NCBI GenBank assembly: GCA_024663395.1
Contig: JANFAH010000040.1
Coordinates: 434,001 to 498,000, forward strand
Length of the DNA stretch: 64,000 nucleotides
From: Pisolithus tinctorius
Taxonomy: Eukaryota > Basidiomycota > Agaricomycetes > Boletales > Pisolithaceae
Reading direction: 5' to 3'
Of this stretch, positions 45,407 to 58,700 are shown piece after piece (position 1 is the stretch's first letter; each line of letters begins with the position of its first letter). Under the pieces are notes generated by a model. That model saw only the letters and a program-made list of their open reading frames with translations. It was not told where the DNA came from and did not search any database. The translations under genes were made by a program, and so were the position numbers.

Positions 45407-48115
45407 CTAAGTAATCCTCAGGAAACTTGTCCTCATACTGTGCAGCACTACCTCTGTCAACCCATTGCTGTGCTGTGGGCTGGGCTGGGGGGTAGTAGTC
45501 AGAGATATATGGAGCATCATGGTAAACATGATGGTCAGGGTGAAATGGTATGTGATACATCTGACAGGACAGAGGGAAATGCCCTGAACCATGGCAGGCA
45601 GGTGGTAATACCTATAGAGAAGCTAAACAAAATGTGACAATGAAGGATCAAGCCACGAACATTGTAGGGAACATTGGAGGGGCCAGGATCATTATAATTG
45701 GCATGGTCATAACAAGGGTCCTGCAGGACATCCTATTGGTCTCCTTCAAGAAGCAGAATGCCTGGGATACTCACCTCATAACACTGAGATGGTGGAAACT
45801 GCTGAGAAGGGCCAGGGTCCTGCAGGTGCGAATGGCTTGGGGCAGCATCATGATGCAGATCCTGTGCAGTCCTCCATTAGTCTTTTAATCAACTGATATG
45901 TCCGGACCTCACCCCATAGTGCTGAGCCAGCAAGGGGGCTCAGATTGACCAGGCTCTCGAGTGTTCTTGCAGCTTGTGCATGCTGGTGGGTCACAAAGTG
46001 CATCCTGTGCATGTCACCTATTAGTTTCAACCAAAATGCAGTGGGATAAATCACTACATTGCAGTCACCAGCGATGGAGCGTGCATCCCTGCCTTCATCA
46101 TGCAGGGGCATTTGGTGGTCAGAGCATGAAGCCTTGGGGAACATTAGTGGACACCAGAGGTTGAGTGGATTGACTCACCTCACGAGGAACTGTATCATTA
46201 TCTGTCACCTCCACACAAGCCCACTTGCACAATGGAAATGGGATTCCACTCTGTGCATGAGGTGCTGCCATACCTGGATCCTCTTCTTCATGAGACTTCT
46301 GCCACTCAGGATCATCAGACACCTTGTGCAAAACCATGCCATCAGGAGCCTTGACCAGTGTGATCTCTCCCTTTAATGGGTGTGCATCCCTTATGCTCAT
46401 GACATCTGCAAAAATGGTCAGTGATCAGTCAGACAAAAAGAGTATGCAATACCTTCATTCCAGGGTTTGATTTCAACCTCTGGCACACCATCCAGACAAT
46501 CATTTTTCTCATCATCATTGTCATCAGATTGTCCATCATACATTGAGCCTAGTTTTCTCCACAGATAAGGTACCACAAGTTGGCAGAGAGCATCAGCTTT
46601 GAGTTTCTTGTACTAAAAACCAGGGCCTGGTGGAGGCACCCCAAGCGGCTAAGATATGTGTAACATCACTTACTTAAATATTGTGGTGTACTTGTCCATA
46701 AGTCCCCAAACATCAATGGCATGCTCATTGATGTACTTTCGTATGATATTGGAACCACCAAATATGCCAGAGGTCTGGCATCCTGCAGGGTCTTGTCCAA
46801 CATACATCACAACTCCAGCAATTTCGATATCTTCAAGAGTCGACCACACTTCAGCCTGCTCAATGGTAAGATCTGCCACCCACCCACCCACTTACAACCA
46901 CTCACCAATCTGGAGAACTGCATCTTCACATTGTGGACTCTGACTGCGATGGACTTGACTGATTTGTTAGCAGGCACTGCTGAGGAGCTCTCGCTCCACT
47001 CATAAACAGCCTTCAACTTCTCCTTTCTTGCTGTGGTGTTGTCTTTGGGGATATCTTTCATGAGCTGGTTGTACTCCACCGTAATGATATTGTTGACTGC
47101 ATTTCGGTCGGCTGGGAAGAATGTTATAAAAGAAGTTCTGTGACAAGGGCATGCATACCACCATCAGGTTTCAGTTGGGTGGCCCAATACCACAAGCAGA
47201 AGAGATTGGCCTCGTTGAGCTTTGTGTGAGATGGTTTGACACTGAGCCCAGCAGTGACAAGGATGTCATGAGGAGACTTGCCATGTCGATGTCCAAGTTC
47301 TTCTGCTTTTGCCTTGACTTTGGTCATGAAGTCACATATCTTGTTGAGAGTGGCATGGGACAAGTTCCCAGTCTTCTTAAATTTCATGTTCCAGGTGTGT
47401 TCACAATCATCCTGACTCACTATATCACTGTTGCCAACATCCATAGCCCTACTTTTTCTCTTGCTTTTAGGTTTGTGTTCCACATGGTGACCAGGATGAT
47501 GTGGGGGAAACTCATCCTTGGTGTCAGAACTGGAGTCTTCAGCTGGTGGCAAAGATGGAGGAAGTGAAGATTCAGAACCGTCAGCATCTACTATGAACAT
47601 GTCAATATCAGAAGAGAATGGATTGCAGTGTGACATGAAACACATCAAATGATAACAAATTGTCTAGAAAAAAAAGTGAAAATGACACAGGATACTTGGT
47701 GACTTTCATGAGGATCCAAAGTGCCTAGCTTTAGACCATTGGGCACTGACCCCACAGTCATGAGAGAAGGGGGGCACCAAACCCCCAAGTCAAGGATATA
47801 ACAATGCAACATCTACAGAACTGTGAGAGAACGAGAAAAATATTCAAAAAAAAATGAACCTTCATCGTCCAGAAGTTGACTAGCCCCATCATCAGGATGT
47901 TGACTGCCCTTGTCAGCTGGAATGTTGACATCAACCTCCTCAGCCTCAGCCTCAGCCTCACCAGCATCCTCGTCCATCAGAGTGCCCTCGACCTGGTCTT
48001 CCTGCAAGATCAGGGCAGTAGAATTTTGGGAGGACACAGACACTAGGTGTGAGTGATCTCCTGTCATGGAGACCAAACATATGTTCTTCCCATCCTTCAG
48101 GTGGTTACACTGCAT
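45407..48115 (-). pseudogene. Multi-exon gene of unknown function (agaricomycete repeat-associated family)
   Basis: Read leftwards. An acidic exon near 48115-47860 (MDEDAGEAEAEAEEVDVNIP) is followed by a Ser/Pro-rich and basic exon (47600-47130) containing KPKSKRKSRAMDVGN, TLNKICDFMTKVKAKAEELG and LNEANLFCLWYWATQLKPDG. Next exons read VEYNQLMKDIPKDNTTARKE and VYEWSESSSAVPANKS (47090-46900), then VVMYVGQDPAGCQTSGIFGG and IIRKYINEHAIDVWGLMDKY (46860-46680), KYKKLKADALCQLVVPYLW (near 46600), IRDAHPLKGEITLVKAPDGM (46400-46130) and possibly a C-terminal piece near 46060-45850. Introns of 50-70 nt with GT/AG ends fit the gaps. I have seen the GQDPA...SGIFAGS block in hypothetical proteins of mushroom genomes, but no function is known. 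Whether the gene is intact cannot be decided by eye. Confidence 0.45.
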
Positions 48116-48449
48116 GCTGGGGCCTGGGCTTGTCTTTTTTGATCTGTGAAAGCAGGGGGTCAGATGGGATCGACAGTGACAAGATAGCTTACCTCTGGTG
48201 GAGGGGCCATCTTGGTGGTGGGGATTTTGTGGTTTTGATGAACCTGGGTGTGCAAATCTGTAGAGTCATCCATGACTTGGTCAACACTTTTCAGCATGCA
48301 AGGCATGTTGATAACAATGGAGGAGGAGGGGAAAAGTGGTCAGATGAGGTATTTGAGTAAAGCCATGCCTTACCTGACATAAAAAAACCCATGGAGTTAT
48401 TTGGTAAAATGGTGGCTCGTTGCAATGGAATAATGTCACTTGTGGTTAT

Positions 48450-49268
48450 TACATGAGTAGCGAGTGGAACAAAAGGAAAATATCAGAAAAGAAGGTCAGT
48501 GTCATGCTGTATCGTGATAAATACCAGGTGGAGCAAACCATAAGGAATATGCAACAACCAATACAGAGAGTACATACCACTTCATAATAACACATGCATG
48601 CAATGGTAGTGAGCAGAGACTTGAACAATTCGGACTCTGTTTGCATGGGCCTTGTGCATGTGATCAAAAACGAACCTGCACAACAAACCCTTGAAGGGCC
48701 AAAACCCCTAAGAATGAACCATGGTGAATGCCAAGACAGGGGAAGGAGCTGAATGGAACATGTAATAACGAAAATGGAGGAAATACATCACTAATAAGCA
48801 GAGACTCGAAGCCCTGAATGCCCAAAATGGAGGGAATACATACCACTTGGTAATGGGATACATGTGCAACAGTGGTAAATGGAGAGCCTCGGAAGATGAG
48901 CTCTGTTCATGTGGGTTTTATGCGTGTGATCAACAACAAAACATCGGTAAATACCAGAACAGCAAGAGAACAGTAAGGAAGATGCAATAACCAAGACAGA
49001 GGGAATATGTACCACTTAGTAATATGATATGTGTGTGATGACAGTGAACGGAAAGGCTCGAACGATGCCATGACTCTGTTCCCGAGGGTCTTGTAGACAC
49101 AATTGATGAGAACCTTCGAAGGCTCCAAACCCCCAAGGGTGCCAAGCCCTCAACTCTTGTGGACAACTGCACCAAACAGTCGAGGTGAGAATGGATGCAG
49201 GTCAGTAATAACACATACATGATAAAAAGATCCTGATCTTGAAACCTTTGTATTTGCAATATCTCCAC
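48450..49268. repeat. Imperfect repeats with TACATACCACTT landmarks
   Basis: A segment with (ATAC)ATACCACTT, a CAATG/CAGTGGTA block and a CTCTGTT...GGG(C/T)(C/T)TTGT block recurs with landmarks near 48575, 48842 and 49011. Spacing is irregular. The minus strand is open in places, with no recognised protein. Confidence 0.5.
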
Positions 49269-50189
49269 TTACCTGCACCAGGTGGAAAATCCATTAGTAG
49301 TCAGGTTATTGGTTATACTTGAGCCAAAATAAAAATAAAATACAAAAAGCAAAACTTTATACAAAGCAGGGATGTTTACAGGGTCACTGTGAAAAATACT
49401 CCAGTCGAAGTATGCCAAAACTCATCCACCAGGGACAGATCCCTTGGTTCCACGTCTGGATGTCCATGGAGGAGAACAGTGGTGGAGTCAGGGGTGTCAG
49501 CAGGCATTAGATGTATTGATATGGGGGGAGTGGGGACCTCCATGCCAATGGGGGAAAAGGGGAGGAAAGGGACCACAGCAGTACCCTCCTGACAGGATGA
49601 TGATGTTGAGGGAGCCAAACTCAATGGAAATGATGGTGCTATGGGAGATGATTACTGTCAAGGAAAAAAAGTCATGGAAAATTGCCCACCTTCACACTGG
49701 GATCTCAAAAGTAAGATGTCAGCAAGGGTTGCAGCATCAACTGTGCTCAGTTCAAAATGCAAAACAATTGTGATTAAAGCACCTGCATAACCCTTGAACA
49801 TTAGCTATCAGACAGTGGTAAGAAAATCATGCACTTAGGTTGATGGCGCTTATGCTTCACCCATTATCAATTGAGGGTGGCTGGCACATAGTGAGATGAG
49901 GAATGGAAGGGAGAGGGAGAGAAACACAGACAATATTGTAAGTCAATAGGCAGATCTCCAACAGAAGGTTCTTCTTCCCCATTTGTTAGCAGCCATGGAA
50001 TAACACATAGGATCTGCCTCAGTGAATCCTGCATGCATGGTCTGTAGGAATGTCATAATTGCACTCTCGTTAAACAGATCATTGTATGCCCCAGGTAAAG
50101 AATATAACTAATGGAATAGATGCAAAGGCTAAACACTTACTCCTTCATGGCTCACCATGACAGAAGCAGAGACAACACTGGGAAAGGCA
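49269..50189. other. No gene recognised; Pro-rich minus-strand open stretch
   Basis: A minus-strand frame at 49624-49376 reads PFLPFSPIGMEVPTPPISIH and HPDVEPRDLSLVDEFWH, which is coding-like, but no family is evident. The rest shows nothing. Confidence 0.25.
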
Positions 50190-51101
50190 GGAAGTGTCAT
50201 ATCCATGACTCTCAGACTTGGTCCCAGTCCAGTCCAGACCCCTAGCCCCTATCTCCGGTCAAGCCCAGTCCTAGTCTGGCCTAGAGAACTCAACTCCAGC
50301 CCTAGGAAACCCAACTCTGGTCTAAATAACTTAAGTCTGGTGTTTGCCCCTGTCTCCGGTCCATTCCAGTCTCCCGGCCTTGTGCTGCTCCACCCCAGTC
50401 CTCCCAGGTCCATGTCTGGGTCACCCAGACATAACTCTGGTCTGTTTTCCTTTGTTTGTGCTATACTTAGTCTTGTCCTTTTGTCTAACTCTGCTTACTG
50501 TACAAATCCTGAGTCTGACCCTGGTATGCTGGTCACCCAGACTTTGGCTATTAGCCTTGGCACAGCCACTGTGGCTATCCACCCTCTTGCTAATCTTCTT
50601 GCTAATAGCTTATTAACAAGTCCAGCTCTATGTTCATTATCCTGGACCAGCCTCATGTATTTAACCCCTGTACATACTTCATAGCACCTCAGTCAGAATA
50701 TCAATTAAGTATTACCCTCAACTCCTGTACTACACCCTGAGACCACTCTATAGCTAAGGCTTGGCCTTAGGCTATCCCTGGCCCCTGCCCCAGACCTCTC
50801 CCCGGCTTGCATAAGGGTACAGCACATAAGCTGAGACCAAGGGAGGTAGATCCAACCCCGGACCAGCTTCCCCTTGTGCACACTCCAGGACCAGTTGGTT
50901 TCCCATGGTCCCAGTCTTATTCCCATGCTCTTGGCCTTAAGTCCAGTCCTCTGGACTTAGCCCCTAACCTCCGGCCTCAACTCCAGTCCAACTGGACTTG
51001 GCCCCTGCCTCCCAGCCTTGACTTTGGTCAGTCGGACTTAGCCCCTGTCTCCTGGCCTTGAAGCCCAGTCACCCAAGGGTAAACCCATACTTAACAGGAA
51101 G
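50190..51101 (+). mobile_element. Solo LTR of the non-coding LTR family
   Basis: TGTCATATCC...ACTTAACA at 50195-51096 (902 bp), the reverse complement of the LTR at 30826-31748. It is flanked by a perfect GGAAG duplication (50190-50194 and 51097-51101). The TATTTAA box (about 50658) and the self-priming 11-mer AGTCAGAATAT (50691-50701) are kept. Confidence 0.93.
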
Positions 51102-52015
51102 ACTTAATTAGCATCCCTACACAGGAGTAATCAGGGATCAGGAACTGAGGAAACAAGTGAGCCTCGAACTCACCAGCTTGTAAAATGAATGGAATATCCT
51201 CAGGAAACGAAAAGGTAGAGTTTAGGGTATATCCATACCAAGATGACTTTGAAGGCTCCAAGCCTTTGAGAGCTGCCAGGGGCACCAAGCCCCTGGCACT
51301 TGGTAGGGGATGCACCAAATGTTCCCCTGGTGTAATAGATGTCGAAGAGAATGTACCATTGACCATGAAAGTAAGAAAGCAAACATGAGGAACCTGATTA
51401 GTGTCTCCACACAAAGATGGTTGGAGATCAGCGAAGGAAGGGAGATGCAAGCCTTGAACTCACCAGAGGGCAAATTGAAAAGACTCTAGTATTGGAAGGG
51501 GAAGACAGAACTGGGGGTAGCTATGACAAACCATCAGTCTTAATAGATAATGGAGAGAATGCTGCATTAACCAGGAAAGTAAGAAAGTGAGCAAGAGAAT
51601 CCCGATTAGCGTCCCTATACAAAGACAATTGGAGATCAGTGAAGGAAGGGGGAGACACAAGCCTCAAACTCACCAGTGGGCAAAGTGAACGGAGTCTTGT
51701 CTCAGAAGGAGAAGGCAGAGCCAGGGGTAGCCATGGAAAACCATCGGCCTTAATAGATGACAGAGAGAATGCTGCATTAACCAGGATAGTAAGAAAGTGA
51801 GCAAGAGAATCCTGATTAGCGTCCCTATACAAAGATGATTGGAGATCAGCCAAGGAAGGGAGATGCAAACCTCGAACTCACCAACAGGTAAAGTGAACAG
51901 AGTCTTGTTTCAGAAGGAGATGGCAGAGATGGGGGCAGCCCGTTGATCAGGAAGTTTGAAAAAGTGAAGAGAAACTTGATTAACGTCTAGGGGAGACACA
52001 AGCCTTGAACTCACC
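51102..52015 (-). repeat. Tandem repeat, unit about 210 bp (70 codons)
   Basis: GGAGATCAG landmarks at 51423, 51631 and 51841 give spacings of 208 and 210, with diverged units on both sides. On the minus strand adjacent units stay in one frame (51868-51521): LADLQSSLYRDANQDSLAHF recurs 70 residues later as FTDLQLSLYRDANRDSLAHF. The unit also carries TTAATAGAT...AGAATGCTGCATTAACC. No known family. Confidence 0.75.
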
Positions 52016-53219
52016 AGTGGGTAATGTGAACAGCTGAGTCTCCTTTGGAAAGTAAAAGATGGACTGCAGGGGTAGCCAAGGAAAGCTGACAGTCTTCAAT
52101 GCCCTGAGTTGCACTATACAATGTAGCACCTCCATCAGATGGAGTCTCATCCACATGACCAACAGCCAATCCATACCAAGACAACTCTCAAAGGCTCCAA
52201 GCCTCTGAGAGCTGTCAAGGGCACCAAGCATTCCCCTGGTGAGAGTAGAGGTGGAGTGAGGAAGGGAAGTGTGCGAACGTGTCAACATTGTGTATGTTTG
52301 GTTACTAAGTACACACCTATGACAATTAATTTGTCAGTATTTCCTCCAGGACTATGGTTTGAATTGAACATGGGGGGCATTACAACATATGTTATATATT
52401 AGGTTTGGGCACCAATTAGCCTGCCCCACATGCGTGAACCTGACTGCATACTGGGGGCATCGCAACATTGCCATGGCACTGCCACCACAAATAGTCTGCA
52501 TGCACTGCCAGCAAATTTCTCATGCTAAGTCAGCTCTGACTTAATGCAGTAATGATCATGTGCTCACTGCACTTGTCACACTTCTTTTGCAAGCCCTTCA
52601 AACAATCCACGAATCTTAATCCACAACTGCCTTCATGGTATCATCTAAGTGAGTAACTTCTTTATTTGTCTTTCTCTTTATCAATTCATGTCGTGGAGAG
52701 GAACATTTGGTGCATTCCTCTGCCAGGATTCGAAGGGTTTGGTGCCCTTCGAGCACTGAGATAGGTTTGGTGCCTATCTCAGTAAACTTGGCATGCTTGT
52801 GGTACCAGTTGCATGGACAAGACTCCATTTTGTGGAGGTGCTACCTTGCATAGTGCAACTCAGGGCATTGAAGACTGTGTTCCTGGCATCTGTGCATGGA
52901 ATATTCACTGGGTGCAAGGTTCTATATACTGTGTAGGTGTGTGATCCATTTTTTTTCTCATTTATCTCCCCCTTGACGGTCTCACAGATATCAGCAATGC
53001 TAGTGTTGTTGGAGGAATGTTGGATGATGTGACTCCATTTCATGGGCTGGCACTCCAACTCAGTGCCAGGGCATGCTTCAACAGTTCTACTATAGCTGTA
53101 TTGCTTTATTTAACTCCTCCCCCCTTTGAATGCCTCTTATCTCCTGGGTATGTTTTTATTGACCCTGTGGTGGAATCTGTACTAAGACGCTACATATTTC
53201 AGTTCTTATTTCATTTATA
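52016..53219. other. No gene recognised
   Basis: A minus-strand open stretch at 53058-52774 (IADICETVKGEINEKKNGSH, NIPCTDARNTVFNAL) is coding-like but unassigned. GGTTTGGTGCC words near 52740 recall the CCAAGC...GGCACCAAGC blocks at 51260 and 52200, so this area shares the repeat family to its left. Confidence 0.3.
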
Positions 53220-53299
53220 GGATCAATATGCCTCAAGAATACACTCAACAGGTCATAGCAGAGACCCAACTGGGTGATGGTGCACTCTATTATTTAACC

Positions 53300-55530
53300 T
53301 AATGTGGCTCAGAACCAATGCATTCTCTTTCAGGGAATTATGGTGCCTTCGATGGATGCATTCTCACGAAATATAATGACCACTGGATCACCTCTCCTAA
53401 TGCCAACTTCGTTCCCAAACTGTTTCTCTTTGAGGGGAAGACAATCATGCTCTGCCATGACAGCTGGTTTGGCCACATCAACTGTTTCCAGTGGCCTCAA
53501 CTATATGCCAAGTGTTATATGTGGGCTGGATGTATCCCTCAACATGCTGTCTATCAGGATGACCTGATGTGGTCTTGGATGTGGTGGAACATCAGGAATG
53601 TGCCAGAAGATTTCGCCTTGGAGAGGGGATCGGTGTTCAGGGTTGGTAGGGTTCATCCAGACAAGTGGAAGCATCTGGAGATTGTGTATAAATGACTAGA
53701 AGAATGGGCAAAGAACTGGCCACCAAAGAACCCTGACGCCAAGGGACCTCTCCAGGTGCACATTTGGATTAGGCAATGTCAAAGGTCTCTCATGCGTCTG
53801 AAGGTATGATATCTCATTGTCTGATATTTCAACAGTTGACAATTCCATAGCAACTCCCATTCACCTTCTGTGATACAGTGGTCCTAGTCATGCTCTTTCA
53901 ATGTCTTTGTCTGGATATTTATGCTATGGTAGACTCCCTTGAGATCAAAATTACCCCCCCTTCTGGCCCATTTTTTAATGCAAAACAGTGTTGGATGGGT
54001 GCATTCACCACAGATCCTGATGTCTGTGAGTGACTTTTTGAAGCATGCATCCCCATATGGCTAGTCTGGAAGCCAGAGTTAGTGCCAAAGGATATGAAGA
54101 TACATCATGAGGTCGATATTACATGCCTGGAAGGCATTATCACTACCCCAGATGAATTTGAGGTCAGCCAAATGCTCAAGTGGAATGCTAGGTGGTATTA
54201 CCCTGGTGATCCTATGCATGTTCACACCCACAAGGCTCCAGTAGTGGGTCTTGAGCAATTTGCAGCGCCCTGGCCAGAACCAAATCCCACGGCATCGACT
54301 CCCACAACCTCCGGCTCAACAGCCTCAAATACTGCGAGTTCCAGCATGCCCAGCTCTGCCTTGGGAGTTGTCAGAACAGATAGGACTAAACATCGCAGCA
54401 GTCCTTGTGGGTGTTTCATTACTGATTGAGATCTTTATGCTTACAACCATCTGCTCAGATAATTCTGCAGGTTCGAAGAAGGCCAAGACTTCCACTGCTC
54501 TGAATGTTGACTTGCCGCAGGATTTTGATGATCCTGCCTTCCCCACTCACCTTTACTCGTGGCATGCTGTGCTTACTGACATCAACAAGGACCCCAAGAG
54601 AATTTGTGCCAGTGTGCCCAAAATTGCATATTTTTTCCCTCACCCCATGCTATTTATGAGAGGCAAGTCCTCAGAGCAGAGGCAGAGGTACCTCTGGAAT
54701 TGGTTGGTGGCCCAAGCAGGTTGGATCACATGACTCGCTGCTTCAGATGCATCCCCCGTCATTCCCTGTTTGTGGCATGATTATCTTAACACAATTCCCG
54801 ACCACATTTCAATCAGTTTTTCTGGGAACCAAATATGCGAAGCTGCTGATATCTTTGGTCCAGAGTTTGTGAAGATTCAGCATGATGTACCAAGTCATGT
54901 GCAGTTCTGCGACATTACAATTGGTCTCACAGACCTTGCTACCATCAACTTGGCAATAAAGGGCAAGATTCTCTGGGACCTGTATGAGCACAATTTCTGC
55001 TTCAAGCTGGTTGCCCTGGACCATCTGCTGGTGCCCACCCTCTGGTTGAATGTGGAATCTGAGTGGCTGGACCAAGTCCATCAGGTAAATTTTCACCTTG
55101 CACCTCAAAAGAATCCATTTACTAAATTTTTATGCAGATCTTCCCAGGAGATTCAGAGCTTACCATGTTTGCTGAACCCTTCCCAGTTAAGGATCAAGGT
55201 CTGGCCTCACTAGAACCCCAAACAAAGCTGGAATATGTCAAGAGGTTTGGGATGTTGCTCGCTTCATGGCCAGGGTTTCTGCTGGATTTGGGAACCTCAC
55301 TTCCATTGTCAGCCTCACTGGCACGTGTTTGGGCAGTGGAAAAACGGCTTGCATTATTTTACATGCAGTCATTCTTCAATAATTTCGGTTGTTTGCCTAT
55401 CATCCTCTGTCTTATTCCCAAAAATCCTTGTAGCATTTATGGCTCAGGCAATAACTGCTTAATCCCATCATCATCTGCATCATCATCCACATCGTCATCC
55501 ACACTTCCCCCCTGTCCCCCTCAAGCATAA
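53300..55530 (+). pseudogene. Multi-exon gene of unknown function, agaricomycete repeat-associated family
   Basis: Exon blocks: 53318-53806 (NYGAFDGCILTKYNDHWITS, FEGKTIMLCHDSWFGHINCF, FQWPQLYAKCYMWAGCIPQH, then VHIWIRQCQRSLMRLK); 53860-54420 (KQCWMGAFTTDPDVCE, HHEVDITCLEGIITTPDEFE, then a Ser/Thr/Pro-rich tail); 54470-55085 (FPTHLYSWHAVLTDINKDPK, RYLWNWLVAQAGWIT, ILWDLYEHNFCFKLVALDHL, VPTLWLNVESEWLDQVHQ); and 55137-55527 (IFPGDSELTMFAEPF, Ser-rich end). The last intron is GTAAAT...GCAG. In-frame TGA codons interrupt, for example at 53694 after IVYK. From memory, similar hypothetical proteins are multicopy in mushroom genomes; their function is unknown. It ends only about 250 bp before the KDZ region. 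Confidence 0.5.
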
Positions 55531-55779
55531 TTATGTGGCTATGTACTCATAGTTACTGTAAATCTGCATCCTTTTCACCCCTCATCTGTGTCATTGCTCT
55601 TGCCTATCATGTATCAAAAGGTTAGCTTTGATCTATCACTGCCAGCTAACAGGATGTGCTTGTGGCAGCTTGGTGTTGATGACCAGCGGACTAGAATTAG
55701 GTGTTCTTGTCACAGTCCTCCAACTTGGTGTTGCTGGATTGTTGTCCCTCCCTGGCTAGAGAACTGATCAACATTCCAG

Positions 55780-58700
55780 ATGCCATTTCATCGCCCAAGG
55801 AAGTTTTTGAATCACTGTTCCTCGATTCCTGTGACCTTCGACTTGTGTTCCTCTGGGAGTCATCCTGCCCTCATACCAGTCTCTGACTTGCATTCCTCTG
55901 GGGGTCAAGCAGTACTTGTTGACCATGACCAGGTTGAGCTGCTGTGTTGCGCACCAGGCACAGCCAATTTTTACCTTCCCATTGAATGTCTGGTCACTTT
56001 GCCTGGGTGTCGCAGTTTCATGCAGCCGCCTCAGGGGACTTCAGCCCTCTCCACTGCTTCTGCTATGAATTCCCCTCCCCTCATGGGAGCTTTCCTCCCA
56101 TCTGAGGATGAGCTCACCCCTGCCCATTTGGATCGTCTAATGGAGGGGCTACATGTCAGTCACAATGACTTTTTTGCCCTGCCATCCTCGCCATCCCGCA
56201 ATGCTCACAAGAAAATGAGACAGTGGCAATGGTGGTTGTCCAAAAGCATCCCCTCACTTATCAAGCCCTTTCTCACATATTGACAGCTCTCTAGAAACTT
56301 CCAGCACCGCATTGACTGCGAGCGACCAGAGTGTAGTTGCATTTCTCAACGATTGAAGGTTCTTTGTGTTAGTTTCAATGGTAAGACTTTATTGCATGTT
56401 TTCCTCTCTACTTAGACATATGGCTTGTGCTAGGTTTGCAAATGGTTGATCTCAGACATCCATGTGTGCCAGTGGCACTTCAGCTCCTGCAGATGGGGTA
56501 CTTTCCATCTGCGCCACTGGGGCCAACCCTTGCTGTCAGTTTACAGCTTCTGAGTCTGGTCAGGCAGGTCTTTATGTGCATGCCCCCAAACATTTCTGCA
56601 TGGTGCGAGTCCCTTGAAGCATATCTTGCTAGTATGGGTGACAAGGTAGACACAAAGGTTTGTGCCTGAATTCTGTCCCAATGATTATATTATCTGTATC
56701 CACTGTTTTCATTTATGTTGTGATTGTGAGACTACAGTTTTGTGTATGTCTAACCTATTGGGACTTTTTGTTTGTGTCTAATGAATGATTGCACTGTGGT
56801 TGTATAAAGGTGCACATGTCTGTAGATCTGATCTTGTGTTGTGTTTATCAAGTCAATGCATGCTTTTAACTATTTCCATCCATATCTATTAATGATGTTT
56901 GCTAATGATACTTACAGGAAGGTATATGTCGAAGGGTTAGTAATGCATACCACTGGTATTGCATCCTGGAACTCTCAGTCAATGAATATATTCAACAACA
57001 CCTTGTCAAGTATGGGTTTACCCTCAGGTGACTGGGCTTCAAGACTGGGTGACAGGGGCTAAGTCCAGGTGACCAAAGTCAAGGCCAGGAAGACAGGGGC
57101 CAAGTCTGGTTGGACCAGAGTTGAGGCCAGAGGTTAGGGGCTAAGTCTGGAGGACCAGACTTAAGGCCGAGAGTGTGGGAATAAGACTGGGACCATGGGA
57201 AACCGACTGGTTTTGGAGCGCACACAAGGGGAAGCCGGTCCAGGGTTGGATCTACCTCCCTTGGTCTCAGCTTATGTGCTGTACCCTTATGCAAGCCGGG
57301 GAGAGGTCTGGGACAGGGGCCAGGAATAGCCTAAGGCTCAGCCTTAGCTATAGAGTAGACTCAAGGGGTAATACAAAGTTGAGGGTAATACTTAATTGAT
57401 ATTCTGACTGAGGTGCTATGAAGTATGTACAGGGGTTAAATACATGAGGCTGGTCCAGGATAATGAACATAGAGCTGGACTTGTTAATACACTATTAGCA
57501 AGAAGATTAGTAAGAGAGTGAATAGCCACAGTGGCTATGCAGAGGCTAATAGCCAAAGTCCAGGTGACCAGCATAACTGGGGTCAGACACAGGATTTGTA
57601 CAGTAAGCAGAGTTGACAAAAGGACAAGACTGAACATAGCACAAACAAAGGAAAACAGGCTGGAGTTATGTCTGGGTGACCTGGACATGAACCCGGGAGG
57701 ACTGGGGTGGAGCAATGCAAGGCTGGAAGGCTGGAATGGACCGGAGATAGGGGTAAAAGACCAGACCTGAGTTATTTAGGCCTGAGTTGGGTTATCTAGG
57801 ACCAGGGTTATGTTCTCTAGGTCGGATTAGGACCAGACTTAACCGGAGATAGGGGCCATGGGTCTGGACTGGACTGGGATTGAGTCTGAGAGTCATGGAT
57901 ATGACCCACCTGGAAAGTGCTGCAACCCCACCAGCAGACATCCTCCCTGCAGTTCCATCATCCTCTCACCACCCTCCAGATGTCTCAAGCTCAAGGACAT
58001 GGCCTTCAGAATACCTATGAAAACATTGTCCATTATGCTTTGGTAGTTGCAACTGGAAAAATAATAATAGGTATGTTTCTTGATGCATATACATAATCCT
58101 ATGTTACTAAATAGCCTTGGATCCTAGCTTCTCTGATCCTGATGCAATTGTTTGCATTGATGCTTGCTTTACCCAGAAATGTAGAAGAAGTCAACAGGAT
58201 GACCCAGTAAACCCTACAGGTTCAGTTTTTCCATCACATGAAGACATTGATACTATGGAATGTGAGGTTGAAGGCTTGAGAAGGACAAAGGCATCAGTGC
58301 AAAAGAGGAGTGGTCAGTCTTCTAAGAAGAATTGTGGAGATGAGGATAGGTTTGAGCAGGGTATGAGGATACCACCATCAGTCCTCAAGGGTTGTAATGA
58401 ATCCTTCACTGCAGCTGATGAGAGATGTCAGAAAGTGAGTTTAGTCATTTAACCTGTCTGCAACATTCTGATGGTGGTATAGGCAAGTACCCAATTCTTT
58501 TCAGATACTGGAGTTATGGCCCTACTCTGTCATCATGATCATGTTATTCACCTTGCCAACATGACTTCAGCAGGGGAGAAGCAACACTATGCACTTGCCC
58601 TCATCAAATCATTATTCAGTCACCTCCCTGATGATTTTCACATTGGGCTGTTATATGACATAGGCTGTCAGCTTGAACAGAGCTGCAGAAAGTGGGGCTA

